Source: Drechmeria coniospora
Lineage: Eukaryota; Ascomycota; Sordariomycetes; Hypocreales; Ophiocordycipitaceae
NCBI RefSeq assembly: GCF_001625195.1
Contig: NC_054391.1
Span: forward strand, 8,942,552-9,006,551
Length of the DNA: 64,000 nt
Direction: 5' to 3'
A model generated the notes under the pieces. The model saw nothing but the letters and a program-made list of their open reading frames with translations. It searched no databases and was not told the origin of the DNA. Of this stretch, positions 21,568-32,535 are shown one piece after another; within the stretch, counting starts at the first letter, position 1, and each line of letters starts with the position of its first letter. The position numbers and the translations under genes were made by a program.

Positions 21568-23550
21568 ATGGCTCGCTCACCAGCGTTGGCTCCACCGGCG
21601 GCGGCCATCGTCCCGACCCCTCACCACCAACGCGAGGTGAACAACCATCCTCCTCCTCCGCAAATCTCATCTCGGTTGGCATCATCGCCCAAGCACGCGC
21701 CATCGTTGGCAGGTACCCCCTCCGCCACCTCGCACGCTTCCGCCTCGGCGCCGACGCCCCGCGCTCCCCTTCCCGACAAGCAGCCGAGGCCAAAGGCGGC
21801 TGGTGCGAAAACTCTGGTTGCCTCGACTTCCCTGCCTCGCCTCTCCGCGCCGCCGGTGGAGAAGATGACGATGGCCGCCGTCGTCGGCCCGACGGCCGCT
21901 CCTCCAGAGGGGCCGAAGATGTCGATGACGTCCAAGGAATGGGTCATCCCCCCCCGCCCGAAGCCTGGCCGCAAGCCGGCGACGGACACGCCGCCGACGA
22001 AGCGAAAGGCCCAAAACCGTGCCGCCCAACGTGCCTTTCGCGAGCGGCGGGCGGCAAGGGTCGGCGAGCTCGAGGAGCACCTCGAGCAGCAGCGTGATCT
22101 TCGCGACAAGACGGAAGCCGAGCTCAAGGACAAGATTCACGGGCTCGAGCTCGACCTGCAGTCCTTTCGCTCCCGCTGCATGCTCCTGGAGAACATGCTC
22201 GAGCGGGAGCGTCAGGACCGGCTCCTCGCCGAGACGCAGGCCGAGACGCCGAGGCGTCGTCGGGGGGACGGGGATGTTTTGTTTCGGGCCCAGAGCGTAA
22301 GCGAGCCCCTTCGTCACGCGTACAGCCGCCCGCGGAGCCCGACGCAGGCGATGGCGACGCACGGCACGTCGGACCATCGGCACGCCCCTCCGAGCAGCAG
22401 CAGAAACTTTTCCATCTCGCACATCATCACGCCCCCGGACGTGCTGGACATGGGCGACGGCGAGGCGGCCCTCACCTGCGGCAACTGCTCGCCCGCGGGG
22501 CCCTGTCCCTGCGCCGACGAGGCGCTCGCCTCGGTTTCCAACGCCTGCGGCCGATGCTCGTTCGGCTCTCCCTGCCAGTGCCTCGGTGACATTGAGGCGG
22601 TGACGGGCGAGGCGCAGGAACCAATCTTGAAGCGGCCGTCGTCGCCGTCGTCGAACCCAACCCCGCCCGGCGCCGCCAAGCGCCAGCGATGCAACCCCGG
22701 CGCCGTGGCGGCCGTCGAGGTCGACTTTACCGCCATCTTCGCCCGAAAGTCGGCGCCGGCAAGCTCCGTTCCTCCGTCGCCCTACCAGCTGCCGCCCTCG
22801 GACAGCCAGGTGCCCTCGGCCTCGACGGACGCGATGCCTTTCAAGGACAGCTGCGGCTTCTGCAAGGACGGCACCTACTGCGTGTGCGCCGAGGAGGCGG
22901 CGGCCATGACGACGCCCGCCATGACGACGCCCGCCATGACCCCCACGGCCGACGCCCTGCCGCCCATGTCCCACCAGACGCAGACACCGCCGCCGTCGGA
23001 GCCGGACACGTTCGTCTCGACGCCGCTGTCGATGGAGATGACGGCCGACGGTGCCGTCAAGCTGCCGCGTCGAAGGCGGCCAAAGGCGGCTCACAAGAAG
23101 CCCACCACGGCCGACTCGCGCGGCTGCGGCGCCGACGGTCCCGGCACCTGCGCCCAGTGCCAGGCCGACCCCAAGGCCGGTCTCTTCTGCCGCCTCATGT
23201 CGGCCAAGTTTGACCGCGAGAACGGCGGCCCCGGGGGCGGCTGCTGCGGCGGCAAGGGTCCCGGCGGAGGCTGCTGCAAGTCGGGCGGGCCCGAGAAGGA
23301 AAAGGTGACGCTCCCGAGCCTGCCCAGCCTCGGCCTGAGCTGCGCCGAGGCGTACCAGACGCTGTCGAGCCACAGGAACTTTGACCGGGCCGCCGACGAG
23401 ATCGGCACCTGGCTTCCCAAACTCAAGGCGACGACGCCCAACAGCCCGCGCGACGACGCCCACCGGGGCCGGCACGCCGTCGAGGTGGAGGCGGCGAGCA
23501 TCATGAGCGTGCTCAAGGAGTTTGACGTCCGCTTCGGCAGAGAGTGCTAG
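21568..23550 (+). CDS. hapX: HapX, bZIP regulator of iron starvation
   Basis: Intronless, 660 residues. In order: a Pro/Ala-rich N-terminus; the CCAAT-complex-binding motif KEWVIPPRPKPGRKP (123-137); the bZIP basic region with RKAQNRAAQRAFRERR (146-161) and a coiled coil to about 215; four cysteine-rich regions, CGNCSPAGPCPC (304-315), CGRCSFGSPCQC (327-338), CGFCKDGTYCVC (429-440) and a CGADGPGTCAQC-type segment (520-541); a Gly/Cys run (559-570); and the conserved tail EAASIMSVLKEFDVRFG (641-657). HapX binds the CCAAT-binding complex to repress iron-consuming pathways when iron is low and to activate vacuolar iron storage when it is high; the cysteine regions sense iron, probably as Fe-S. 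All key elements are present. The start is the ATG at 21568; Met residues further in are less favoured because the N-terminus is poorly conserved. Confidence 0.95.
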   Translation: MARSPALAPPAAAIVPTPHHQREVNNHPPPPQISSRLASSPKHAPSLAGTPSATSHASASAPTPRAPLPDKQPRPKAAGAKTLVASTSLPRLSAPPVEKMTMAAVVGPTAAPPEGPKMSMTSKEWVIPPRPKPGRKPATDTPPTKRKAQNRAAQRAFRERRAARVGELEEHLEQQRDLRDKTEAELKDKIHGLELDLQSFRSRCMLLENMLERERQDRLLAETQAETPRRRRGDGDVLFRAQSVSEPLRHAYSRPRSPTQAMATHGTSDHRHAPPSSSRNFSISHIITPPDVLDMGDGEAALTCGNCSPAGPCPCADEALASVSNACGRCSFGSPCQCLGDIEAVTGEAQEPILKRPSSPSSNPTPPGAAKRQRCNPGAVAAVEVDFTAIFARKSAPASSVPPSPYQLPPSDSQVPSASTDAMPFKDSCGFCKDGTYCVCAEEAAAMTTPAMTTPAMTPTADALPPMSHQTQTPPPSEPDTFVSTPLSMEMTADGAVKLPRRRRPKAAHKKPTTADSRGCGADGPGTCAQCQADPKAGLFCRLMSAKFDRENGGPGGGCCGGKGPGGGCCKSGGPEKEKVTLPSLPSLGLSCAEAYQTLSSHRNFDRAADEIGTWLPKLKATTPNSPRDDAHRGRHAVEVEAASIMSVLKEFDVRFGREC

Positions 23551-26500
23551 CCGAGGGTTCTCCCTCCTCCATCTGCACAGCCTCGTGTGGCTCGTTGATG
23601 AGAAATGACGGCTTTCTTCGGCAAAACGACGGCCACGAACAATGCAGGAACATGGACACCAGAGGGCAAAGGGGCAAAGGAACAAGGGAAAAAGGCTCGC
23701 GGCACATAGGAGTTAATCAAGTACATGCTCACTCTCCAGATGGCAACTTGGCGGGTGCATGCCGACAGTGAACAACGGGGACGGGCGTGCCTGCGGAGAG
23801 ACTCGACAAAATCACCGATGCACGGCCGGTATTTTGTTTCCCACCACCCATTCCGAGACGCACCGCACCATGCCCGCATGGTCGGTCCCTTGGATCATCG
23901 GGGGGCGACACGAGAAGCCAGAGAACAAAAAGGAAAAAAAGAAATCCGCTAGCCACCGAGGGCGTTGCGGATATCGCGACGATGCCGTGGTGGATGCGCC
24001 CGTGAACCCCATCTCTTCCCCAAAGCCCCTAGGAGGGAGGAGACGACGGCCGATGGCGTAGCACCTAGCAGGCTGCACACGTCGGTGGTTGTCAGAGGCC
24101 ATGCGTCGACCTTGATGCTCGGCAAGCAACACGTGGCGACAAACATGCACGCCAAACATTCGAACTTGTAGGGCGGAAGGGGACAGCAGAGCCACGACGA
24201 TCTGCGGCAAAGGCCATGATTGGTTTGCCGGCACAACCTCTGTCTGATGCGTTGACGGTCGGAGGCGTGGTCGATGGGGACTGGTAGATGCTTCGGGGGG
24301 AGCGTTGCGTGGACGACGTGGATTGGGCAGCAGATTAATAGCGCTCGCTCACTCAGCTGGCAGTGCGTCTCTTGGGGGATGAGACCCTGTGCGCTCTGTA
24401 CCAGGCGCCTAGGGGAGGACTACTGGTATTTTTCACTCTGTAATCAATACTCTGTACTCCGTACTCCATACAGGACATGCACAGCTAATTGCAGTGCATG
24501 TATTCGTACAGTACGGAGTACACCTACTGTACAGTGCATGTATTCGTACAGTACACCTACTGCACAGTATATGTATTCGTACAGTACACCTACTGCACAG
24601 TATATGTATTCGTACAGTACACCTACTGCACAGTATATGTATTCGTACAGTACATGTATTCGTACAGTACACCTACTGCACATGCACAGTACATGTATTC
24701 GTCACTCGCGCCCTCATGCACGCAATTACCTGTGCACCCACACCTACGAGTTCTAGTACAATTACAGTACATGACATGCATGCTCGTACTGTACGTGCAA
24801 GTAATTACGACAACCTCCAGGACGCCAATGGCCATTGTATCCGTGTACACTTGCTACTTGCAGTGTGCATACGCGAGAACAAGCATGGAAATCAATCGAC
24901 CCATGCCCTCCATCGTCCTGCGTGCCGACAGACAATGGCCACGGCGTGCTTGACGATGCTGGCCATCGTGCAACGAGCACATTGTCGAAGAAACCCCGAC
25001 ATTCAGCAGCAGGTGCCTGTCTATCCGTTGCTGCGTCTCGCTTCGTCTCGGCTCCCGTCTGTCTCGAACCGCCCGCGTTGCACCGCCGCTTCGACCTTCC
25101 CAGACGACAGCTCGACTGCGCTCGTCGTGCTCTACCATGGCCGTCCCCATCGAGCCGAGCCGTGGTTCATTCGTCGACGCTCTTCATGTCGGCCAACGGG
25201 CCGCCGAGGGAACAACGCATCGCCGCCAGCGGTGCACGCAAAACCAGCGGCGTACAGCTACATCCGTCCTTTTCAGCCAGCGGCCGGCATCGGCCTCATG
25301 CCACGCCATTCTCGCATTCTCGCACTCTCGTATTATTCGCCTACGCGTACATGTACTCTGGACCTGTTCCCGAAAACTAGTACGAGTCTGTAGTAAGTTT
25401 ACGCCCATGTCGAATTATGCTTCATCACTGGCTCGCGGTTCCTGACTTGATTGCCACCGCCGATGCCATCACCGTCGATTCGGGCCGGGTGCTCAAATAA
25501 TAGCGACACTGCTGGCGGTAGTAGGTACTGGATACCAGGCACCGCCATACCGGGCACCTAGTGTCGCATGTACTGGTACCTACCCGTTAGGGGTTCTCAA
25601 CGATTAATTATTACTACTAACCGACATTACCCCTCCCCCACCTTCTCTCCTCCACTCGCCCGCCCCCCCCCCCGTTTCCCCCAACCCCCAGCTGCCAACG
25701 CTGGCGCCGTAGCACTTACTTGGTACTATTCAAGGGTACCTGACCTACTGTAGTGCCTATAAGTTGTACGGAGTACTGGGTTAGTATTCTTTTACAGGGG
25801 CGGACTGCCAGCACTACAGTACCTACAAGTGCTGCGAATGTACCTTCTAGGTACTAAAAGTACAGGTAATGTGTACTGGGTATACAGCAGGCCCCATGTA
25901 CCTCCTGTTGCATCGGCATCGTCTGCTGCCACTCACTCGCTTTGGTGGACCACATGCCATCGGCAGGAGCCTCCTCCGTTGCTGCTTCATCTCTGCTCGC
26001 CGTACTTATCCCACCTCTCCTCTCCCTCTCCCTCTCCCTCTCCCTCTCCTCTTCTCCCTCGCCACCTCTTCCCTCCCCTCCGACTTCGTCTGGAGTAGAA
26101 TGGCCGGCATGCGTTTTCGGCATTCCCATCCGGCGACGACTTGTTGTTGATCGTGCTCTCGTACCCCGTGCCCCGTGCCCCGTGCCCCGAGTCCAGCTTC
26201 CGACCTCCCCTCCCCTCGCCTCCCGGCGAAGCCTGCACCATCGCACACCTCTCTCGTCGAAGCAGTGCCGCCATCGGCTCGTCGGCCCTGATTTCTCTCG
26301 GCGTGGTCGCTGCACCGTATCGCAGAGCCTTCGTCGCCCGTCGGGCTCCCACGGCAACGCTTCGACCCGTGGAGAGTCTGCCCTCGAAGCCTCGTCGCCA
26401 TTCGCCGGTGCCGCCACCTAGTTCTTCTGCATCATCATGATTTCCATGCAAAATTCTCTCTCGTCGCCTCTCCAGTCTCGTTCATCGCCGCGTATGTTTC

Positions 26501-26800
26501 CGTCGTCTGGCTACCTTCGAATCCTCCCGTGCGTGGATGCTGATGGTTCGTGCCGCTGCGATAGCCTCCTCGGCCGCCCTCGCCGGCACCACTCCGCCTC
26601 CTGAAGCCGCGCGAGAGCGTCGTTGGAATGCGTCCAGTCACCGTCGCGAGCGCTCCCGAGGCCCTTGCCACGAACCGGATGCAACACGGGCGCCAGCCGT
26701 TGATGGTGCTGATGATGACCTCCGGCCTCATGGCCGCGTCCGCACCCATCGACAGAGCCCCGACGAGACGGTCCGAAGGGCTCTCGTTGCACAACCAACG
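23551..26800. other. 3.2-kb spacer without a recognisable gene
   Basis: This contains the HapX 3' flank, a 33-bp tandem array at 24491-24699, a GTAC-rich section at about 25.5-25.9 kb, and a CTCTCC microsatellite near 26020-26055. In-frame ATGs at 26537 and later belong to the frame of the following large gene but code for unconserved sequence before 26801. No other frame has a recognisable domain. Confidence 0.5.
24491..24699. repeat. 33-bp tandem array with 11-residue coding period
   Basis: About six copies of a unit containing GTATTCGTACAGTACACC and TACTGCACAGTATAT (33 bp). The first is 40 bp because it carries an extra GGAGTAC-type insertion, and the last ones are partial. The unit length is a multiple of three, so each frame reads an 11-residue repeat (one frame gives MYSYSTPTAQY), and several frames on both strands are open. 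It sits inside a GTAC-rich block. Confidence 0.88.
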
Positions 26801-29800
26801 ATGCCGTCGCCCGCGAGCCCGCAGCACATCTCCCGTGAGCTATGCGCCGCATCGTCTGGCGTCCCGGCCGATGGGATCCCGCGAGCCCTCTCGAGGTCCT
26901 TGCTCGAGGATCCGTCCATGTACACCAACCCCCACCTGACCCGCGACAGGGAGAGTACGACGCTAGAGGAGCTTGCTCATCTCGTTCGTCTGTCCAAGTA
27001 CCAGGAGCGCAAGCGCGTCGGCACGCGGATTCGCTTGCACAGGACCTTGGTTGCCACGGCCCTAAGCGCCCGCCTCAGCCGCTGCGGCGATGTTGCCCAT
27101 CGCAACTTGGTGGACAATTTTCGCAGGGACGACAAGGACGGCTTCGCCCGCTTGTACGATGCCATTCACGACGTCCGCAGGAGTTGCGACGAGCTCCGTC
27201 GCTATGCGATGCTGGAGCCCGAGATGGCGTCGTCGTCGTCGTCGTCGTCGTCGTCCCCATCCGTTGCGTACTCGGACGGTTTGGATCCCTCCCCCGGCTC
27301 CGCCCTCGGCGTCGAATCCTCGAGAGACATTTCCCCTTTTCTCCACGACCTCTCTGCCTCGGCGAGGGATGTCTTTTTCGATTTTCTGTGCCAGCTTCGA
27401 ACAAACCCCGACTACTTGGCCACGCGAATCGGTGCCCTCACGAGCTCCGAGCTAAACGCCTTTTTAACCTTCCACAAGGGCTTGGAGCCGGTCGAGTCGG
27501 TCCTCCCCTTTCACGGCCGCTCCGCCAACCGACCGCACTCCCATCCTTCCGGCCGTGCTGGTGGCCACAATGCCGACATTGAAAGGCTTTTGTCCTTCCA
27601 GAGACACGACCCCTTGTCCATCCTCGTCCACGCCTGCTTTGCCAACTCGGCCGGCCCGGACAGCTCCGAGGACCAGCGGCGGACCGACATCTGGTCGACC
27701 GTCCTCGCGGGCCTCATCCAACGGCCCAAGTCTGGCAGCGAGCATTTCATCATTTCCGTCCTCAACATCTGGACCACCATGCGAGACTGGTCGGGAAAAT
27801 CGAACATGGAATGGTACCTCATGAAGATCCTCGACGACGGAGCCTTCCTGCTCGACCGGGCCGAGGACCAGCACGGCACCCGCTTCAACCTCTCCGACTG
27901 GAATCGTTCCGACGACGTGGCCGCCGACGCCTTCTACGAAAAGGCCGTCGGCGACCTGTTTGGCATGGTCGACGACGACGACGACTCCGGCATCCCCGAC
28001 GGCCTCCTGGAGCTCGGCAACGCCATCGTCGAGAAACTGGACGGCCTGTACGTCGAAAACACGTCCAAGTGGTTCGTCTGGAGGTGCCTCTTCTTCGTCT
28101 TTCTGCTCGGCGTCATCGTCAATCCCGAGTCGTACAGCATGCTGTCCGATTATCACATCACCCCCTACGCGCGGGAGAAGATTCTGAAAAAGGTGGCCAT
28201 GAAAGCCCACGAGTATGTGTCGAGCATGTGGAGCGGAAAGCCCTCGGCCACGTGCGTCCCCGTCGACGTTCCGCCCAAGATCAAAGGCCACGTCGAACGC
28301 ATCCTCGCCAGGTTCAAGGGTTCCCGCGCCAAACCGCCCGCCGCCAAGCTGCTCCCGGCAAGGTCCGTCACGTCGTTGCGGGAGACGATGGAGGTCCATC
28401 CGTATCTCCTCATCAGTCCCGCGGACCTGGTGACGCTGGTCAACGCCCTTTTTCCGGAGCCGAGGCCCCTGTCCGCCGCTTCCAGCCTGCCGTCCGGCCC
28501 CGCATCCATCTCGGCCCTCTCTTCCATTTCCCAGCCCGTCGCCGTGGCCAACGACCGCAGCGGCATGGAGACTGCCTCCATCATCAGCACCAGTGTCTCC
28601 TCGACCCTCAGCGACGGCCCTGCTTCGCGTGAGACGTCATCCGACGGCCCCGACGCGGCGACTCCGCAGCCGTACTCGCCGCCCCCCGCCGACGCGGAAT
28701 CGCAGCGACGGCTGAGCAGGTTCGAGGATGACGGCTACCGCCTGAGGCTGGCGCTCCACGAGCTGGCTCGAAACCTAGGCCCCGACGTCCTCCGCGGTGC
28801 TTGCCATCCCTGCGCCGAGCGATGGGCCGTCCTCTTCATTGCCGCCGACGGCCGAGGCCTGTCCACCCACATGACGTACGACCCGGATGACGAGCGTGAT
28901 GAGGAGAATAATTCCTCCAGCAGTGACACGGACGATGAAGCGGTCGATGATGGCCCGGAGCTGGACAAGGACTACCATCAGCTTCGAGACTCCATCCTTC
29001 GCCTCGTCGAGGACTACGAGATTCCACGCAATCTGGAGCCCCATGGCGAACGGGCCCAGCTAAGCAACCGAGCCTCGAGGCTCAAAAAGTACAAAACCAA
29101 GAACAAGATGGTAACGCTTGAAATGACGGTGTCCAGCCGCAATCCGTACCGCCGTCATTCGGTCAAGGGCCCTCCCAACTCGCCGCCGGGCAACACGGTC
29201 CAAGTCCCCGACCCGGTCCTCGTCGCCATGCTCAAGGCCGCCTCGGCGCAGTCCAGGGCGCAGGCCGACTTCGTTTCCGCCCACGCGTACTGGAAAACGT
29301 GGAAGCACCTCGATGCGTTGGAGTCGCAATCGCTCCGCGAGAATGGATTTGCCGAGCTCGTCAACATATTTTCCCGCAGTCCCCGGGACTCCATCCGTCG
29401 GTCCGCTTCCGCCATCGAGGAATACGACGCCTGGCTCGTCTGGCTCAAGCAAAGCCAGGAGCGCCACGAGGGAAGCCTTGACCGCATGATGAGACGGATC
29501 AGGGCGATGCGTGACAAGATGTGGTTCGTCACGGACGTGCGCAACTCCAAAGAGTATGTGCACAGCCGCGACGTCTGCCAGGCGCTGAAGACGATGGCGT
29601 TGCCGCGGCGGCGGAGTTCGTTCCAGCGGTCGCGCCCAAACGCGGCGCGCGTCTCGGGCGCCTCCTACCTCCATCGTGCCGAGTCGCAGGTGATGGATCT
29701 GCTTGCCGCCTCGGAGGAGCAAGGAGGCCCGAACAAACTCAGCGACGACCAAGCCGAAAAGACGTCCCTGTGGCTTCGGCGGTCGGGCATAGCAAACTTT

Positions 29801-31879
29801 TGCCAAGGCGAGGAACGTATCCACCGCTTTTGCTGCGAGGTGGACATGTGCATGTCCAAGCTGGTCGGGGAGACCATCCGCGAAGCCCCCGTTCTCTGGT
29901 CGAGCGAGCTGTTCAAGCGGGAAAAGTTGGCGTACGACCGAATGAGGGCCCGCGAGCGAGAGCATGCATCTTCGGCCACCGATGATGCTGCGAGCGTCCT
30001 GAGTGATGGCGACCGCCGCTTCACGCCCTCCTCGAGCCGTGCGGGTTCGTTCACTCGAGACCGCAGAAGCGTCGGAGCCCTGCAATCGATCGAGGCGAGA
30101 TATACTCAATCTAGGGCCAGTGCGACTCTGGGTGACGCCCTCGACAACCAGGAACTCAGGGAAAAGGTGTCACCTGTCCACACCCTTGATTCTGTCGGCA
30201 CCTTTTGGTCGCCTTTTCAACCTACCATGTCTCCGAGGCCTTCCGCTTCTAGGGCATGTTCACCCTCGACCAGTTTGACGAACCTCTCCGTCACGACTTC
30301 CGGCCCTTTCCATCACATTCACCTACCCTGGAGCTCCAGCCCGTCCGCTGGCCGACCAGGGACATCTGCCTCGTCCAACGAGACTGCCTTTCCCCTGCGC
30401 GCAGAGGACGACAGGACGCGATTCCTCGCCGAGTTGAAGCAGACGTTGACGAGCCTACTTCTCTCTGACCTCGGAAGTCTCGTGCTCGCCCGCGGCTCGG
30501 AGACGGATGTATGGTTCCAAGGCATCGGCCAACAATGCATCGAGCGGAAGGAGGCGATGGGTGTACGAACGAGGCGAGGAACGGAAACCGAAGCGAAGAA
30601 TAAGAATGGCGGGGGCACGACGAGACCACGTGTGGTTGAGAAGAAAAGGAGCTGCAACAATTTGCGAGGCGCCGGGGAGGATGGACCAGGGAAATCCGAC
30701 AATGTTCCCGATGCCGATGCAAACACGACACTCCCCGGCGATGCTGACGGCCATGGTAAGAAAATGGCAATCGACAAGGGAGACGGGTTTCCGTTTAAGG
30801 GGGCATTTCGGCGCCTGCTGAACATGTTCAGCGTGCATCCCAACCCGTACACCAAGCTGCGGGCGCTCAACGAGCTCGAGCGTCTCATCATCGCCTCCCT
30901 GCTTGCCAATGGTTCCACGAAGCTTCGGGGAAATAGATCGGATGCGGGCTCCAGCATCGTCGAGGATCAAGGCGGCGGCCGCCCGACGCAATTGGAAGGA
31001 ATCATCGACAGCGTCAAGGAACGAAGGTCGCAGGCGCTGCAATCGGCTTCCGGGGCCACCGGGTTCGTTCACCAGTCTCGACGGCCGAGCTCGGAGACGC
31101 GCTCCATCATGTCTGGTAACGCATCCAACACCGATGCCGTCACGAGAGAGCTGCAGGCCCTGTTCCGGGATGCATCGATGCGGCCCAAGTCTCTGTTTCG
31201 TGACTTGCAGTTGATCTCGGCCTTTGTGCCGCCGGCCATGCTCGACAGGCTAGAGAAGGGCAAAGCGTTCTGGAACACGGGATTGGCGGCGCTCAAAGTG
31301 AAGGCCGAGGTTTGCCGAACGATGGTTGAGATGGCGGATGGCATCATCGCGGCGCACACCCAGTCGCGCACGTCGGCTCCGAAGGCTGCTGCGCCGGCGT
31401 CTTCAGCGTCCTCAACGGGCACTCCTCCTCCGTCCTCGACAACATACACGCTGACGGACGTAGGCAGGATGTGGGCCATAACGGCGAAGGAGGGTTATCC
31501 CGCGGCGCAGCGCGAACTCGCGCTCTTCTACCTGTCCAATCCCGAGTTCGTGGAGCAGACGACGTTGCCCCTTTCCAAGCCACGAGAGGTATTCAAGCAA
31601 ACGGTCATGGAAAAGTACGGCAAGAGTGAGCGCGGCCGAGGGAGCATGTCGGGGCCGGGGGGCAGCTCGGACGTCGTCGGCGGCGCCGCGCGTGTCTCGG
31701 GTGCCTTGGGCGGCTCCGGGTCCGGGGACGGAGCGAGCCTCGGGAGCAAGGAGGGTGATGTGAGAAACGACGTGGGGCTCATGTGCGTCGCGGTGCATTG
31801 GATGGAAGCGGCCGAGCAGGGCGGCGACGAGCTGGCGACGAGTTTCCTGAGGCAGAACGAGTTTATGAGTCGGGCTTGA
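26801..31879 (+). CDS. Large conserved fungal protein of unknown function (Sel1-like C-terminus)
   Basis: 1692 residues in one uninterrupted exon. I recognise the pattern as a protein conserved in filamentous ascomycetes but know no function. The N-terminus holds GIPRALSRSLLEDP and DRESTTLEELAHLVRLSK; a poly-Ser run lies near 143-155. A mostly helical block (about 180-560) includes LLSFQRHDPLSILVHACFAN and MRDWSGKSNMEWYLMKILDD. Residues about 560-640 are Ser/Pro-rich linker. A second helical block (about 640-1040) includes VDDGPELDKDYHQLRDSILR. About 1080-1330 is low complexity. The last 150 residues resemble Sel1-type helical pairs (MWAITAKEGYPAAQRELALF; VAVHWMEAAEQGG). A RasGAP-like fold for the first block is conceivable but unproven. 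The start at 26801 (MPSPASPQHISRE) is preferred over 26537 because conservation begins just after it. Confidence 0.85.
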   Translation: MPSPASPQHISRELCAASSGVPADGIPRALSRSLLEDPSMYTNPHLTRDRESTTLEELAHLVRLSKYQERKRVGTRIRLHRTLVATALSARLSRCGDVAHRNLVDNFRRDDKDGFARLYDAIHDVRRSCDELRRYAMLEPEMASSSSSSSSSPSVAYSDGLDPSPGSALGVESSRDISPFLHDLSASARDVFFDFLCQLRTNPDYLATRIGALTSSELNAFLTFHKGLEPVESVLPFHGRSANRPHSHPSGRAGGHNADIERLLSFQRHDPLSILVHACFANSAGPDSSEDQRRTDIWSTVLAGLIQRPKSGSEHFIISVLNIWTTMRDWSGKSNMEWYLMKILDDGAFLLDRAEDQHGTRFNLSDWNRSDDVAADAFYEKAVGDLFGMVDDDDDSGIPDGLLELGNAIVEKLDGLYVENTSKWFVWRCLFFVFLLGVIVNPESYSMLSDYHITPYAREKILKKVAMKAHEYVSSMWSGKPSATCVPVDVPPKIKGHVERILARFKGSRAKPPAAKLLPARSVTSLRETMEVHPYLLISPADLVTLVNALFPEPRPLSAASSLPSGPASISALSSISQPVAVANDRSGMETASIISTSVSSTLSDGPASRETSSDGPDAATPQPYSPPPADAESQRRLSRFEDDGYRLRLALHELARNLGPDVLRGACHPCAERWAVLFIAADGRGLSTHMTYDPDDERDEENNSSSSDTDDEAVDDGPELDKDYHQLRDSILRLVEDYEIPRNLEPHGERAQLSNRASRLKKYKTKNKMVTLEMTVSSRNPYRRHSVKGPPNSPPGNTVQVPDPVLVAMLKAASAQSRAQADFVSAHAYWKTWKHLDALESQSLRENGFAELVNIFSRSPRDSIRRSASAIEEYDAWLVWLKQSQERHEGSLDRMMRRIRAMRDKMWFVTDVRNSKEYVHSRDVCQALKTMALPRRRSSFQRSRPNAARVSGASYLHRAESQVMDLLAASEEQGGPNKLSDDQAEKTSLWLRRSGIANFCQGEERIHRFCCEVDMCMSKLVGETIREAPVLWSSELFKREKLAYDRMRAREREHASSATDDAASVLSDGDRRFTPSSSRAGSFTRDRRSVGALQSIEARYTQSRASATLGDALDNQELREKVSPVHTLDSVGTFWSPFQPTMSPRPSASRACSPSTSLTNLSVTTSGPFHHIHLPWSSSPSAGRPGTSASSNETAFPLRAEDDRTRFLAELKQTLTSLLLSDLGSLVLARGSETDVWFQGIGQQCIERKEAMGVRTRRGTETEAKNKNGGGTTRPRVVEKKRSCNNLRGAGEDGPGKSDNVPDADANTTLPGDADGHGKKMAIDKGDGFPFKGAFRRLLNMFSVHPNPYTKLRALNELERLIIASLLANGSTKLRGNRSDAGSSIVEDQGGGRPTQLEGIIDSVKERRSQALQSASGATGFVHQSRRPSSETRSIMSGNASNTDAVTRELQALFRDASMRPKSLFRDLQLISAFVPPAMLDRLEKGKAFWNTGLAALKVKAEVCRTMVEMADGIIAAHTQSRTSAPKAAAPASSASSTGTPPPSSTTYTLTDVGRMWAITAKEGYPAAQRELALFYLSNPEFVEQTTLPLSKPREVFKQTVMEKYGKSERGRGSMSGPGGSSDVVGGAARVSGALGGSGSGDGASLGSKEGDVRNDVGLMCVAVHWMEAAEQGGDELATSFLRQNEFMSRA

Positions 31880-32407
31880 CGGGCTTGGATATACCCATAC
31901 GCAACGAATGGCTGAGCGAGCAGGTTGGGGACGTCGGCGCAGGTGGGAACGGATGAAGATTCAAGCGGGCAGGGCAAGGGTAGAGGATATGATATTTCTA
32001 CTAATGGACGGTTGATGCATGGCATCATTTCTGATTCGGATTCGAATGATGCCTCGTCATCTCTGGGCTTTGTTCCTCTGCATTTCCTCGCTTCTCTGCT
32101 TCTTATCCGGTCAGGGCCTCGGTTTCTCCAGGGCGTTGAGCCCAGGATGTCTATATATATTCGTCGCATCGTCGTCCAAATTCGTGCGCCAATTTGTGGT
32201 TCATTGCCAACGACGCTTGGCCAGTTTCATTGTTGAATATTCACACGTGGCCTCGCCCATACGTAGACAATGTAACGGCCACCAGACGGGCCCTGCCACG
32301 CTCCGTGGTTGAATATACCGAGCATTTTCAGGCAGAAATTCATCACTCGCTGTCCGTGAATTGACATGAAACGGAACGGATCGACGGGCATACGTATGTG
32401 AATGGAT

Positions 32408-32497
32408 GTAGGTTGTAGGTTGTAGGTTGTAGGTTGTAGGTTGTAGGTTGTAGGTTGTAGGTTGTAGGTTGTAGGTTGTAGGATGTAAGGTGTAGGA
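32408..32497. repeat. (GTTGTAG)n heptanucleotide array
   Basis: About a dozen head-to-tail copies of GTTGTAG, degenerating at the right end into GGATGTAAGGTGTAGG. The plus strand is G/T-rich, telomere-like in composition but not the TTAGGG repeat of these fungi. It lies within about 250 bp of the FOL2 stop and may be transcribed as (CTACAAC)n in that gene's 3' untranslated region. Confidence 0.92.
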
Positions 32498-32535
32498 TAT
32501 GGGATAAATCGACGTATCGATGAACGGCCGCAGGG

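Noticed and set aside
21093..22097. 334-codon plus-strand frame overlapping the HapX 5' end
   Set aside because: Different frame from HapX, with low-complexity Arg/Pro translation beyond 21.6 kb; no sign of a separate gene.
21682..23685. 667-codon minus-strand frame opposite HapX
   Set aside because: Antisense shadow of HapX; no domain.
24494..25393. 299-codon frame starting in the 33-bp array
   Set aside because: The first third is the array and the rest has no recognisable domain or codon preference that I can support.
32408..32497. Interstitial telomere repeat
   Set aside because: The unit is GTTGTAG, not TTAGGG, and the location is between two ordinary genes.
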